A stretch of 64,000 bases of DNA from Phyto melanocephala (taxonomy: Eukaryota; Arthropoda; Insecta; Diptera; Rhinophoridae). Position numbers and translations under genes: made by a program. The notes beneath the pieces are model-generated. The model was given only the letters and a program-made list of their open reading frames with translations, was not told the origin of the DNA and did not search any database. Position 1 is the first letter of the stretch. Each line of letters starts with the position of its first letter. Shown here piece after piece: positions 22,191 through 34,311 of this stretch. The stretch covers positions 56,832,997 to 56,896,996 of the forward strand of contig OW799237.1 of NCBI GenBank assembly GCA_941918925.1, read 5' to 3'.

Positions 22191-22420
22191 TTTATTTTCA
22201 ATTATAATTTGGATCAATAGTTACTAGTTTCAAAATTCTAGATTCATAAGCTAAAAAAAATACAAAAAGTTTTAAAAATGGGGAACGCTCATATTATTTT
22301 CAATATCTTGGACTAAAAGCCTCTATTTTTTAAACGTAGAAAATACAAAAAGTACCATAAAAATCGAAAAGTTTCATTTTCAACTGGAATTTTATGAGTT
22401 AGACCGTAATTCTGTAAATA
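22190..22420 (-). repeat. Minus-strand units of the ~110-bp minisatellite family
   Basis: It contains reverse-complement forms of the words seen at 5.5-6.3 kb, such as CAAAATTCTAGATTCATAAGCT and AAACGTAGAAAATACAAAAAGTACC. About two diverged units. Confidence 0.55.
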
Positions 22421-22457
22421 AAATCTACTTTTTTATATTATTCCAAAACAACTACAG

Positions 22458-23225
22458 AAAAAATATCGAAATATCCTTTTTAGACCGCTTAAAATAAATA
22501 TTTTCTGAGTCTTGGTATCATTTTAGGGCGATCTAGCTATATCCATCCGTTTGTCCGTCTGTTGAAAGCACGATAGTGGTCGGAACGAAAAAGATAGACT
22601 GATCAAATTTATCCAGCATTAAAAATTGGCTAAAGCGATATATTAGAAAGAGAGTTAACGAAGTTTCGGTATATTTAAAATGTAATAAAACTGAGTAAAT
22701 TAGATGTGAAAATTTGCAGAAATTGCCTTTTGGTAAATAGATTTGTAATTACGAAAAATTAAGGTCACACGCCTACTCTAACGCCCACATCCCATATAGC
22801 GCTTTATCTAAAAATCATATAATTTCTCTTTTAAAATATCTAAATTAAATTTATAAGCAGAAACTTCTTTGACACGCCTACTTCAACGCTAACTTCTCAC
22901 ATAATTTACTTTTAATGAAACTTTAAAGTTCATAAAAGCTCACCTCCTATACAAAGTTTTATCTTAAATTCATATTATTTCTATATGGAAAAAATTAAAA
23001 AAACAAAAAATCTGTGATGGTTTATCTTATCGATTCTAATGTAGAAATACTTAAGATTTCACTGTAAGAAAATAAATTAATAGAAAATCGAAGTTACACA
23101 AAGAAAGTACAACATATTTTAGTATAAAGAGATTATTCCATTACTATTAATAAGAAAATTATTGTTTACTGTGCTATAAAAGTACACAAATTTGGTGGTG
23201 GGTTTCAAAAATATAGTTCTCTTAC
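22458..23225 (+). mobile_element. Family B HINE, degraded
   Basis: It shows the GTCCGTCTGTTGAAAGCACGATAG, ACGCCCACATCCCATATAGCGCTTTATC and AAAGTACACAAATTTGGTGGTGGG blocks in plus orientation. The 3' palindrome has been lost. Confidence 0.7.
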
Positions 23226-23785
23226 CAAAAACTGATTATTAAAAAAATGTGGACTTAGCTCGTTTATGAGTGAACGTAGATATATCGGATCCTTAATAAT
23301 TAAAATCAATTTAGCAAATAACGTCTTTGCGTAGAGATTTTCCGATTGGCTTAGTTTTCTACCTAGTACATACATTTTAACATTTAATTAATTAAATAGT
23401 TGCCGTTATGAGTGTTTTGCAATTATGTATGTGTGTATATACCCATAACTATGTTTAATTGTATGTGTTTTTTTTTTTTTCAATTTACACTCTTAAAAAA
23501 TCCTTTTGAATACACTTTTTTAAGGTAGATTAATAAATTACTCGTATCCATACAGCTGACTGTTTATCATAATAAAAAATTAATAATTTGCAGTTTCAGT
23601 TAGTTTAAAAAATAAAAGACCGTAAATTAAAAGTTTTTGCTTTCATGTTTTTTAAAAACTATTAAAATTAAAGAGGAAAAGAAACAAATTGTGTGAGATA
23701 TGCAGACTCATACATATACAAAAACAAAATACAGGTCTTTTTTAATTGTTTTTTGCTTGTTCTCCGTGATGCTTATGTCTTGTAC

Positions 23786-24516
23786 GCGCAAAGAAAAACC
23801 ATAATTACGACATGATCACGACGGTCATATTATAGTTTCTATAACAATATTTGGTTGTCGAAAACAAGTAATAGTTATTTTTCTTTCATTTCATCATATA
23901 TTTTGTCACGGTAATCAAGTATTTGTTTGTATTGTATCATTTAATGTTTACTTTTCGTAAAAATTTCAAAATGGTTGTCATTTAAAAATAGTATGATTCA
24001 AAAAAATTAATTTGACAAAAATAACATTATATTCAAAGGCATCATAAATTAAAAATAATCATTAAATAATAGATGAGACAACAATATTATTACAAATTAA
24101 TCAAGCTATGATTTTTTTTTATTAATAATATGATTTCAATGGTTCTTCTTATTGCTGAATAAAATTTTATTATTTGAAAAGTTTGAGATGTCAAAAAAGT
24201 GAACAAAAATTTTGAAAAATTAAAGCAAATGTACAAATAAACGAGAAAATGTAAAAAAAATATTAGTATACAAATTGCAATTAATTGGTAAGTACAATCA
24301 ATATGTGTATGTTACAGCATAAGACAATAATTTGCGTAAAAAAGCAAAGATTGTCGATTTCAATTGTAGTCATATGTATGATTATTGAATGATACTTTAA
24401 TTAAACATAATAATGATAACTGGTAGCCATTATGTGTTTTAACCATAATCATACAATTCAATCATAGTATGTTGCTCTTCGATTATGGTTACCACAACCA
24501 TATTTTTTCTTTGCGT
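23786..24516. mobile_element. Putative MITE with short TIRs
   Basis: A 12-bp perfect terminal inverted repeat (CGCAAAGAAAAA near 23787 and its complement ending 24515) is flanked by GTAC on both sides (23782-23785, 24517-24520). The interior is non-coding and rich in ATAATC/GATTAT words. The family cannot be assigned. Confidence 0.4.
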
Positions 24517-24520
24517 GTAC

Positions 24521-26386
24521 GTGTTTTGTCATTTTCCACATGATTCTTAATTTTTTACGACAGTAAATAAATAAATATTTATTTGTTCATATAATTTATA
24601 ATAAAAAAAAAACATTGCTGTTTTCCTTTTAAATGCGAACTATAATTCTTCCTTATAAATATGTATGTAATGTATGTAATTAGAATAAAAATTAAAATAT
24701 TTATATATTTACATATATGTTTTTAAGAAAGAAAGTCATCATTAATCATTTTCATTTAAAGAATCATTTTAATAATAAATAAAAATGTTTTCGTATTAAA
24801 TAACTAGGGAACGAATAACATGCATTAAGAAGAGTATTTAACGTATATAACAAAATAAGGCTAGTATGCACTTCTGCCTGAATTTTTGTTTTCCATCAGA
24901 GGTACTTATGTGTGCAAAAAGAACTTGAAATTTAGGTTTGAACATTTTTTAGGCAACTTTCCGTTTGACCGTACTTAGCTGAAAAGAAATGTGCACGGAA
25001 TATTCGAAACATTCGACGCATTACACTTAGCGGAGACTTTTTCCATCAACTCAAAATTCGGACAATTGTTTGGCCGATGATTTTTTACGTTTCCTATTTT
25101 TTTTTTTTGTACATTCACATATTTTTTAAAATCCACAAACTTTTCTATATTATTTTTCTGTGTAAAAATAAATCAAAAATTTCGTTTGTGGAATTTCGAC
25201 CGAGCTGCATAATAATACCCTTTGCCCTACGGTGCCAATAGCAAGTATTTACCTATTTATGCAAAAAATTAGCTGAATTTTTTACCACAATTGTATGAAA
25301 CATTAGTGAGTTAACAAAAAACTTAGTATTCGACAACACTGTTTTTCGCCTTGTCACTTTACTTGCCGTAAGTGTGAAAATTTTACTTGCTTAAAAAGTT
25401 CTTGCAAAGCTGAGTCCCAGGTAGCAAAAGTGTGGATGTGTTAGTAAAAAAGTGTTAGTGTATTGATTTTTTTTCACTTGCACTTGCATTTAACGATTTA
25501 AGTTATATTTTGAAATTTGGCCACACTCTTTGTGCGTTTCCTCAGTTGTTGGAGAGCAAACAAGTAACACAAGATTCCACAAAATGTTAAAAAAACTGGG
25601 TGTTAAGCATCGTTTTAAAGTTTGAAATTTTAAAAAGCACTTAAAAACATCGAAAAAGCGCGTAATTTTAACGAAAAATCACTGAATTTAAAATTGTTTA
25701 CTTTTAATTCTATTTATTTCATAAAATTATAAATTTCCATAAGTATAATAAATTTCCATTGCTACTACTAGGAGTAGATAAGTTTACAAATAATTTTATT
25801 TTAAATAATACATTTTTAAACAGTGTGGCAACTTCAACTTTACAGTAGCAAATAAAATCACTGTTTTACAGACAAATTTACAGCGTTAGACGCTAGTTGC
25901 CCTCTGGAAACTTAAGTTTTATAAAAAGTATGTCTCATAAACCATACAGGTTATCACGAAACGAGTATCGAAATTAAATTACAATAAGTAATGTAAAATC
26001 TATAGTCCACTCATAACAATTTTTTTTAAAAGGTTGAAAAATTAAGACAATAAATAATAAAAAACATTGTGTACTATCTACCAATCCAATTAATCAAATC
26101 ATTTTTCTAGTTGATAGTTTTTTAACTTAATATCATTATACAATAAGTAATTTTTTTTAGTTTTGTATCTTCATTAAGAAGAAGAAAACGAGCACTGTCT
26201 TGAAAATTTCCGCGTGAAAAAAATTAAAAAGTACAAAAAACTGTGCTAAAATCACCAAGCTGACAACGCTGGTTTTTAAAGTCTAAACTTTAGACATTGA
26301 CATCGTGGCGATATTGGTTACTATACTCAGAGAATAGTTAATTCCATTGCCGTGAGTTAAAAGTCAGTGAGTGCATTTATATACAA
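24521..26386. other. Non-coding, nothing recognised
   Basis: No gene, RNA gene or repeat family is seen. Several poly-T runs. A near-palindrome GTCTAAACTTTAGAC lies at about 26280-26295. Confidence 0.45.
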
Positions 26387-28391
26387 ACAAGTAAGAGCAC
26401 TATATTCGGCTATGCCGAATCTTTTATACCCACCACCAATTTTGTGTACATTTAAAGCACAATATTTATTATTTTGTTAATCGCTATGGAATAATCTCTT
26501 TATAATAAAATATGTATCACTTTCTTTGTATAGGGTGGTTAAATTTTAAGGGCCCATGTTGAAGGTGAACTACACCTAGTCTTTAAATTTGTTTTCTGCA
26601 TTTCACTTGACATTTCTCAATCTCAAACTTACTCAATTTGATCCATGGAAAGATTCGCTAATAAACAACGCTTAAAAGTTATTCAGGTTTTTTATGAAAA
26701 TGGGCGTTCAAATCAAAATGCATTTTGTGCACTTCGTAATTCTTTTGATCAACATAATCATTCAAATTCGTCCACAATCGGGAGAATTGTAAATAATATT
26801 TAAATTTCTGCAAAACAGGTCTGTAAAAAATGTTAGAAAATCTGTGAATGCCTTCTTAGTTCGTTGAATGGAAACCACTGATGGTTTTTGCAATAGTGTG
26901 GCAAAAGAGCAGTCAACCTCGACTTATCATCATGCCGAACAATTGAGCATCAACATTGTCATTGAAAATTTGGACCATCAGATAGAGGGGTGGCGCCAAG
27001 GATGGGGGGGTGAGGTGTGCATTTGGCCGATATTTTGTTAAATACATAATTGAACCATTCAAATATTATAATTACAAAAAGAAATAATAATAATTTCCTA
27101 AATAATTTGTGTTTTATTTAAATTCAACATCGGTCCTTAAAATTTAACCACCCTTTATAACTTCGATATTTCAATATAGTCCTTTAGATATTTCAATATA
27201 GTCCTTTATTTTCCCAAAAACTTTGTCAAAAGAGAAATTACATGAATTTAAGATAAACCGTTATGGGAGGTGGGTGTTAAAGTGAGCATGTACCTTAGCT
27301 TTTTGGCACAACGATTACATTGATAAGAAGGATATACGTAGCAAATTTGATCATCATACCTCTAATTTTGGCGGTTTTATGAGCTTTTAAATTTCATTAA
27401 CGGTAGATAACGTGAAAAGTGGGCGATATAGTAGGCTTGTCAAAGTTGTTTTCGCGAATGAGTACAACTTAGATGTTTCAATTTAGCCCTTTATTATTCC
27501 AAAATCTTTATTAATAGAGAAATTATATGAATTGTAGGTAAAACGTCATATGGGAGGTGGGAGTAAAAGTGGGCGTGGCACCTTAATTTTCTGGCAAAAT
27601 TTTTAAATTTCTAGCAAATTTGATCATCATACCTCTACTTTTGGCGGTTTTATGAGCTTTGAAATTTCATTAACTTTGAAATTTCATTAACGGTAGATAA
27701 CGTGAAAAGTGGGCGTTTTAGTAGGCGTGTCAATGTTATTTTTGCGATTGAGTACAACCTAGGTGTTTCAATATAGCCCTTTATTATTCCAAAATCTTTA
27801 TTAATAGAGAAATTATATGAATTTTAGGTAAAACGTTATATGGGTGGTGGGCGTGAAAATGGGCGTGGCACATTGATTCTTCGTTACAAAAAAGCCACTC
27901 ACCAAGAAGCAGAGTGTGCAAGATTTCAGAGTCGTACATCCAATTTTGTTGCTTTTATGACGTTTTTGTTTTTAAATATACCGAAAAATACACTGTGCGG
28001 TATAAATTTTCGTACATTTTGATCGATAACTCCTCTCCTAATGCATAGATTTAGAAAATTTTCGGGGAAAAATATTGTTTTTACTCAGGAAATATATATT
28101 CGAAGTTTCATGAGTCTACGTTAATGCGTTTGGACACAATTCCATTTTATTCGATGTTCGAAGGACACGGTTTTTTCGACCTACTCTTGCTTTTCGAGCC
28201 CCCTAGCTTTTTCGGTGCGACCTCTATTGTGCTTTCAAGAGACGGACAGACGGACGGACATAGCTAGATCGTCATAAAATCAAACCCCGATTCAGAATAT
28301 ACTTTATGGGGTCTAAAATGGATATTTCGATGTGTTACAAACGGAATGACAAAATGAATATACCCCCACCATTTTTTTGGTAACGGGTATA
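26387..28391 (-). mobile_element. Family B HINE, full length, with nested mariner derivative
   Basis: On the minus strand the 3' end is at 26387 (ACAAGTAAGAGC, palindrome ATTCGGCTATGCCGAAT, TATACCCACCACC). The 5' end is at 28391 (GGTAACGGGTATAA, preceded by CCCCCACCATTTTTTTGG). A 273-bp internal tandem duplication is visible (GATCATCATACCTCT at 27349 and 27622). A mariner derivative sits at 26531-27155. Repeated AAAGTGGGCGTG motifs resemble the CACGCCCAC blocks of DINE-1. Confidence 0.8.
26531..27155 (+). mobile_element. Mariner deletion derivative (family M1) with both TIRs
   Basis: The left end GGGTGGTTAAATTTTAAGG and right end CCTTAAAATTTAACCACCC are inverted copies. An ATG at 26645 opens a frame beginning MERFANKQRLKVIQVFYEN, the N-terminal part of a mariner-type transposase. 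The catalytic domain is missing. Other family B copies read TTTGTATAACTTCG across this point, so the element was inserted at a TATA site. Confidence 0.75.
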
Positions 28392-28440
28392 AAAAACGAT
28401 GAATTTTTCATTTTTTGCAACTTTAACTTCTTGTCGTATG

Positions 28441-28446
28441 TTTATT
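28441..28446 (-). terminator. Poly(A) signal of the three-exon gene
   Basis: AATAAA on the minus strand lies about 130 bp after the stop codon and 50 bp from the end of the neighbouring family B repeat. Confidence 0.45.
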
Positions 28447-28575
28447 TTCGCTTTGTTTTTATAATTCTTTTTCATAATTTTTTAAAGTATCAGTTTTGTA
28501 CAATAAATTATAACAATAAAAAAATATTTAAAAACAAATACTTATGTATACTCTGCAGCTAAATTTTGGGGGCAG

Positions 28576-29227
28576 TCATATAACTGGTCGTAACGAGACT
28601 GTAGCAGAAGGGATTCACATAAAATCACAATTTTGATAATAACTTACTTGATATATTTATATCATAACGATTGCAATTTTGTGAATTCAGTAAATCCTTT
28701 GTTTGGATTAAGACGCAAAACATTGCAGTTTGTAGTCTGTTTCTCTCGTTGGTTTTATATTTTGGTAAGAAAAGAATCTTTCCTGATTTGCTGATGAATG
28801 TGGAACTGATAGTATTCATTTTAAAATGTTTTGTAAGTCCTGGAAACATTAATTCATATGCCTCAATATTTACTGTTACCCAGAAATCACCAATATTCGA
28901 ATCTTTGTAAGATTTTAATATTTCAACATCAGCAGCAATAATGAGTTGCCATATAAAATTACTAAAACTGGAAGATTCCTTACTTGTACTAAATAAGCAA
29001 TTGATGTACAATTTTACTTTTCGAATTTAAATACTTAGAATCAAAAAAGTACAATATTACCAATTTTGCCATTCCTGATTCGCACTAGTCAAAATAGAAT
29101 AAAACTGAAATATCGGCTGCTCTGCTTTATAAGTGACGCCGTTTTCTCTTTTAATCTCACATGTACATCTGACTAAAGTGTGGTGGTTGCAGCGTGAAAC
29201 TTCAAAATCAAAATATCTGGTTTGAAT
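28576..29227 (-). CDS. Three-exon 3' end of an unrecognised gene
   Basis: Reading the minus strand, exon a is 29227-29061, opening after a pyrimidine-rich acceptor TTCTTGTCTCTGTCGAG. A 72-bp intron follows (GTAATA at 29060 to TTTAG at 28989). Exon b is 28988-28648. A 49-bp intron follows (GTAAGT at 28647 to CTACAG at 28599). Exon c is 28598-28576, ending TGA. Phases match at both junctions (2/1 and 1/2), giving 176 codons plus stop. Exon a has a Cys/His patch (RCNHHTLVRCTC). Exon b has DSNIGDFWVTVNIEAYELM. An AATAAA on the minus strand at 28446-28441 suits the 3' end. Upstream exons must lie beyond the HINE at 29285. I do not recognise the protein. Context gives no function. Confidence 0.6.
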
Positions 29228-29284
29228 CTCGACAGAGACAAGAACAATTTAATAGCGTTTGATGCTCTATTTGTGAAAGTGAAT

Positions 29285-30224
29285 AAGGGTATATATAGGT
29301 TTGTCATTCCGTCTGAAATTTCTACAATTTTCATTTCCGACCCCATAAAGTATATATTTTCTGAAAGCTCATGAATAGAGGAGTCCGTGTGTATGTTGAA
29401 ATCAACTTTTTTAAGCCCCCGACATCGTCAAGACCCGTTTAAGGTATCAAAATATCAGATATATTCGGGAGCAGAATCGTCCCATAACTGTCTGAGATAT
29501 CAGCAAATATTTTTACCACAAAAATTAAAAAGAGATATTCAATTTTGACAAATTTTTTTAAACTCCTAAATAATTTTTGAACACGCTTAAGATACCAGAT
29601 TTTAAGCCGTAATCTCAAAAAATATTTTTAAAATAAACTAAAAATCGGTTTAAAACCAACTGAGATATAAGCACTAAAATAAAACTGCTTCGGTGTTTTT
29701 CCTAAAATTTTCATTTGAAAGTCAATATTTTTTAGTTTATATACAACCAGAAGAGTCAATATGGGGATGAAACGAAAGTAAAAATGAAAAGCAAATGAAA
29801 GTATTATAATCTAGTTAGATATGAAAAGACAAAAATTCAAGAGAGCGTCCTAGATTAAATGACGAATATATGAATTAAATATAGTAGGTACAACTTTGTC
29901 CCCTTAAACTCTCACAATATTAACATAAAAAGCGCTCGACCAGTACAATGTAGTAAACCATTAAAAAAGTGTAAAATCCAAGATGGCGTCTGAAACAAAA
30001 TGCAAGATATTATTTTTTAACCTTACCGATATGGGTAACAAATGAAAGGGCTTGACTGATAGAATACACTTAACTTTGTACAAAATCAAAGATGGGGTCG
30101 GAGATAATAAAGAAAATTACGTAAATCTAAAATCTAGGTTAACTACTATGTGTTCATTTTACCTATCTACATGACGGTGAAGGGTGTTATCAGATTCGGT
30201 ACGGCCGAATATAGCGCTCTTGCC
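29285..30224 (+). mobile_element. Family A HINE (long subtype)
   Basis: It starts AGGGTATATATAGGTTTGTCATTCCG and ends with the palindrome ATTCGGTACGGCCGAAT plus ATAGCGCTCTTGCC. The 3' half contains CAAGATGGCGTCTGAAACAAAATG and GAAAGGGCTTGACTGATAGAATAC. The same blocks recur at 59.8-60.8 kb. It separates the three-exon gene from whatever lies upstream of it. Confidence 0.8.
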
Positions 30225-31931
30225 ATTAGAAAGGAATTTTTTTACAGATGTGCACAATCAAGATTCTATTAAAATCGATTTCGTATTTTAGAAGTTAGAA
30301 GCATTTAAGGTTGCTACTAACACATAAGCAAATCACAAACATAACAATTTTTGCCAAATTATTTTATTAAAGTGACAAAGTCCTGCTTAATTTCATTTTA
30401 ATAATTTCTTTTTAATTCTATGCCTGAATCACTGTGCGAAACCTTCAATTCGCAAACAATTTTTTCCCAAATTGCAGACGGATCAACAGAAAATAATTCT
30501 TCTTAATCTGTGTATTTTAAGGTGGACATGAAGTACCTATTTTATTATTGGTGGCATAGGATACTATGACTCCAAAACAAAACTTTCATAACATACAAAA
30601 AATCCTTTGATTTGAAGGTAGCACGTGGTGTTCATAATCATAATTCATATTTTTCTTTATATTTTGACATTTTATAAAATCAGAAAAGAAATAAATGTTT
30701 ATCTCTGTTAATTTGTATTGATTTCCACTATATCTTTTAAACTAATTAAAAGTGTACGAATGTTTTAAATGTCAGAACTTTAACGAAAAGCAACTTATAA
30801 TGATATACATACATTTGTGAGTATTGTGTGAGTATTTAACCAAAAATATCTAATAGATGTTATAGATGACGTATGTATGTATTAAGAGCATATTTTAGTA
30901 AATAAAGTGTTTAATTTTAATTAAACACTGTTAAGGAACATTTTGATAATTTTATGAATTCAATAGATCTTGATTTGTTCGAAAGAAGCCATATTTAGTT
31001 GCTACAATATCAAAAAACAAATTAATTTATTATTTTAATTTCGTTCAATTGCAGCTTGCACAAAAAAAAAACTGATTTTTAAGTTTTTAGGGCACAAGTC
31101 TTTACGTTTTTTCCTGTTTTTCAAGGGAATGTGCTTATAAGTCCGCAGCGCAAAGATGAACGTTATTTTTGTAGATAAAAACATACAAACATCTTTTGGT
31201 TGTATTTCTAACGAAACTGACATATGGATCTTAGCAGCAACCGTTGGGGTGAAGAGTAGGTTATAAAATAGTTCTTTTAATGTTGAATAATTAATGACGT
31301 CCCTGTTTTTTATAACAATTTGATTTAAGAAATTTTTTATTGAAAACCATTATATTTTAAATTAAGTCACGTTATTTCCTACTTCTACTATTTAAAATAT
31401 TAATTATGACAATTTTCGCTTAAGGTGACGATATATACTTTTTTAAATTTAAGAAATGCGAATTAGCTAAAATTTTTAGTTTTAAGAACATCGCGTTAAT
31501 ATATTTTCACATTTTTATTGTTAGTGGATTTCCTTATTTTTAGTAATTGTTATGATGTGTGTATTTGTTAACCAAAAAATACTTACTTCAATTGAAAATA
31601 TTGTTTTTTTTTTTAAATATATAAGAGTCCAATGTACTTACCTAAAAAGATAAAAAAAAAATAAACCAAAAAATTATTTCACACTCAAATAAAATGGGTA
31701 ATTAATTTAAATGACTTTAAAAAAAAAATTTTTTTTTTGACATTTCAAAAATTTTTAATTGCATTTTGAATTTTAATAAAAGTTACTATTGTAGGCCATA
31801 CTTTCTTGTAAAACATAAAGTCTATAAGGTTTAAACATAAACAAAATTATTAAAATTTTACATTTTTATAAAACCAATATGTATCCTATATCCCTAAACA
31901 CAAATTAAGAAAAAGTTTTTATTTAAACTTA
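30225..31931. other. Intron or intergenic DNA with possible exon fragments on the minus strand
   Basis: Two open stretches look more coding than their surroundings. At 30505-30410 on the minus strand a frame contains VDPSAIWEKIVCELKVSHSD. At 31290-31035 a frame of about 80 codons includes SVSLEIQPKDVCMFLSTK. Neither has a full set of convincing splice sites. They may be upstream exons of the three-exon gene, or relics. The rest is AT-rich with A/T runs near 31720. Confidence 0.3.
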
Positions 31932-32381
31932 TACTACATTTACACCTACACAAAATCTAGTACTTACGAGATTTCGAACGAAATCTTGTTCATTTCTACC
32001 AGATTTCCCATACAAAACGAAATCTACTTCGTCACTAGATTTTAGCAAAATCTACTTAAAATCTAGTACTACTTCGTGATGCAACAGTGGTTTTTATTAA
32101 ATTGTAACAAAATATACTACGCTGCACACAAAAAAATTCAATCATAATATATAAGGTGGTTGCGATCGCACAAGTACTTTACTGTTTACATTTTTTTTAT
32201 ATGAAGTTTGAATTTTGGAGAAGTATAACATAGAGAGCCTCTCAGACCACCTTGTAAATAAATATATTGTTTTGAAAACAAAACCTTGCAAAATGTCAAA
32301 AAATAGTGGTACAAACGCTTTAGATTTTAATAAAGATTTTAAATCAAATCTACTAGATTTCGCTTAGGTGTAAATGTAGTA
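31932..32381. mobile_element. Harbinger-type MITE (450 bp)
   Basis: Terminal inverted repeats TACTACATTTACACCTA (left) and the complementary TAGGTGTAAATGTAGTA (right) are flanked by TTA on both sides (31929-31931 and 32382-32384), as in PIF/Harbinger elements. Just inside the left end AAATCTAGTA-like words repeat in both orientations. There is no coding capacity. Confidence 0.75.
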
Positions 32382-32489
32382 TTACATTTCTTTCAATAAA
32401 ATAAATAATTTTTAAACTGGCAATACCATCAACATCTTTTGCCATTTTGTTGTTAACAATACATAGAAACGAATATTAATTCATTAGGA

Positions 32490-33376
32490 GAGACAGATTT
32501 TATTTATTATTAGCCAAACCCGGCGCGCGTTGCTACGCCCCTTAATGAATTGAAATGCATTCTGAATTTTAATTGAATATCAAGTGCAAAAACCTAAAAA
32601 TTATAATTTGTTATGGGCGTGGCATTTCCCACTTTTCTAGTCACGAAATTGTAAAGTCATAACAGCTCAATATGTGTGCAAAGTTTCAGAAGAATCGGAC
32701 CAGTGCAAGTATCCCAAAATTAAAATTGTTTTTATGGACGTGGCCCTGCCCACTTTTCTAATCACGAAATTGTAAAGTCATAATAGCTCAATATGTGTGC
32801 AAAGTTTCAGAATAATCGGTCCAGTGCAAGTACCTCAAAATGATACCTTTTTTTATGGGCGTGGCACTGCCCACTTTTCTAATCTTGAAATTATTTAGTC
32901 ATGACAGCTCAATATGTGTGCAAAGTTTCAGAAAAATCGGTTTGATGCAAGTACCTCAAAATTATAGCCTTTTTTTATGGGCGTGGCCCCGCCCACTTTT
33001 TTAATAACGAAATTATAAAGCCATGACAGCTTAATATGTGTGCAAAGTTTCAGAAAAATCGGTCCAGTGCAAGTAACTCAAAGTTAAAACTTTTTTAGGG
33101 GCGTGGCCCCGCCCACTTTTCTTATCACGAAATTATTTAGTCATGACAGCTCGATATGTGTGCAAAGTTTCAGAAAAATCGGTCAAGTGCAAGTAGCTAA
33201 AACTGATAAGTAATTTTTTATGGGCGTAGCCCCGCCCACTTTTTTTCATCCATAAACACTCCCCGGTATGTGTACAACAACTTACCAAAGTTTGAGCCCG
33301 ATCGGTTTTACAGTTTCAGAGTCTATAGCTAACACACACACACACACACAAAGTTAACTTTTATATATATAGATTT
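32490..33376 (+). repeat. Dispersed repeat with six ~120-bp tandem units
   Basis: It begins AGCCAAACCCGGCGCGCGTTGC and ends in (AC)n followed by AAAGTTAACTTTTATATATATAGAT. Six units start near 32611, 32731, 32851, 32971, 33091 and 33211. Each has GGGCGTGGCCCCGCCCAC (a self-complementary core), ATCACGAAATT, CAGCTCAATATGTGTGCAAA and GTTTCAGAAAAATCGG. The units are longer than, and unlike, CRISPR units. It is an interspersed repeat of unknown class. Confidence 0.8.
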
Positions 33377-33703
33377 TTCTTTTAGTTTAAGTTCATTTTT
33401 TTTCTAAATCTACAAAACTTGTTTAAATCCTGGGTGTCCTAAGTGTCGTATTGTGATAATGTCATAATTTTTCAAAATTTAAAATTTTACCATAAACAAT
33501 ACAATACTTTTTGTTACTTTTTTTATATTTATTTATTTTTTTTTTTAGAAATTATGACGTAATGACAATTTGATTCTAGAAGTTTTTGTGAAATTAGCAA
33601 TATGTTGTTGTAAAGTAACGAAATTCAAAGTAAGAATTCAAAATTAGTAAGTACTAAATTTTAAACTGAAAATATCGGTGATTTTTGCATATTTCACTAA
33701 CTT

Positions 33704-34026
33704 TTATACCCTTCCGTGTGAAATTTCTACAATTTTCATTCCTTTTTTTTCTTATTTTTTTTTTATTTACATAAAAAATCTACTTATTATTTAAGATATT
33801 CTCGCCATAGTTTTAAAAAAATTATTGTTTTATTAGTTGTTGTTTTTACTTTTTTTTATATATTTTTTTTTTAACATACATACATAAACTTAATTTATAA
33901 TTTTACAATGGGATGCACGTATTTCATATGAAATGAAGGGTGATACAAACAATTGTTGTTGCATGACTACACGTTCTGAAGGGTAAATAAGATTCGGCAC
34001 AGTCGAATATAGCACTCTTACTTGTT
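33704..34026 (+). mobile_element. Family A HINE, short
   Basis: It has a TTATACCCTTCCGTGTGAAATTTC start, a reduced T-rich core, and the ending ATTCGGCACAGTCGAATATAGCACTCTTACTTGTT. Confidence 0.8.
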
Positions 34027-34311
34027 TTTTTTACTTATTAACAAATATTTTGTAAGTAAAGTTATTTTGTTAGATAAAAAAAAATATCTTGTGGGGATTT
34101 TTGTTTAAATTACATTATTCTTTAGTGGTGCAAAGCATGAATTATTTCCGTACAATTTTCATATTGCACTGTCTTTTCTTTCTTTAAACTAAACATATGT
34201 ATGTTCAATAATTTGTAAATATCTGCACTTGTAATAATATTTTAATGGTTTAAAAAAAAAAATGATGGCAGCGAATAAAGTACTACTATTTAGAAGATTT
34301 TCCTGCCTCTT

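Noticed and set aside
27840..28022. 60-codon ORF
   Set aside because: It falls within a family B HINE; the same DNA recurs near 48.7-48.9 kb without an open frame.
32600..33240. CRISPR-like regular repeats
   Set aside because: Whole ~120-bp units are repeated with no unique spacers, in a fly-type nuclear genome.
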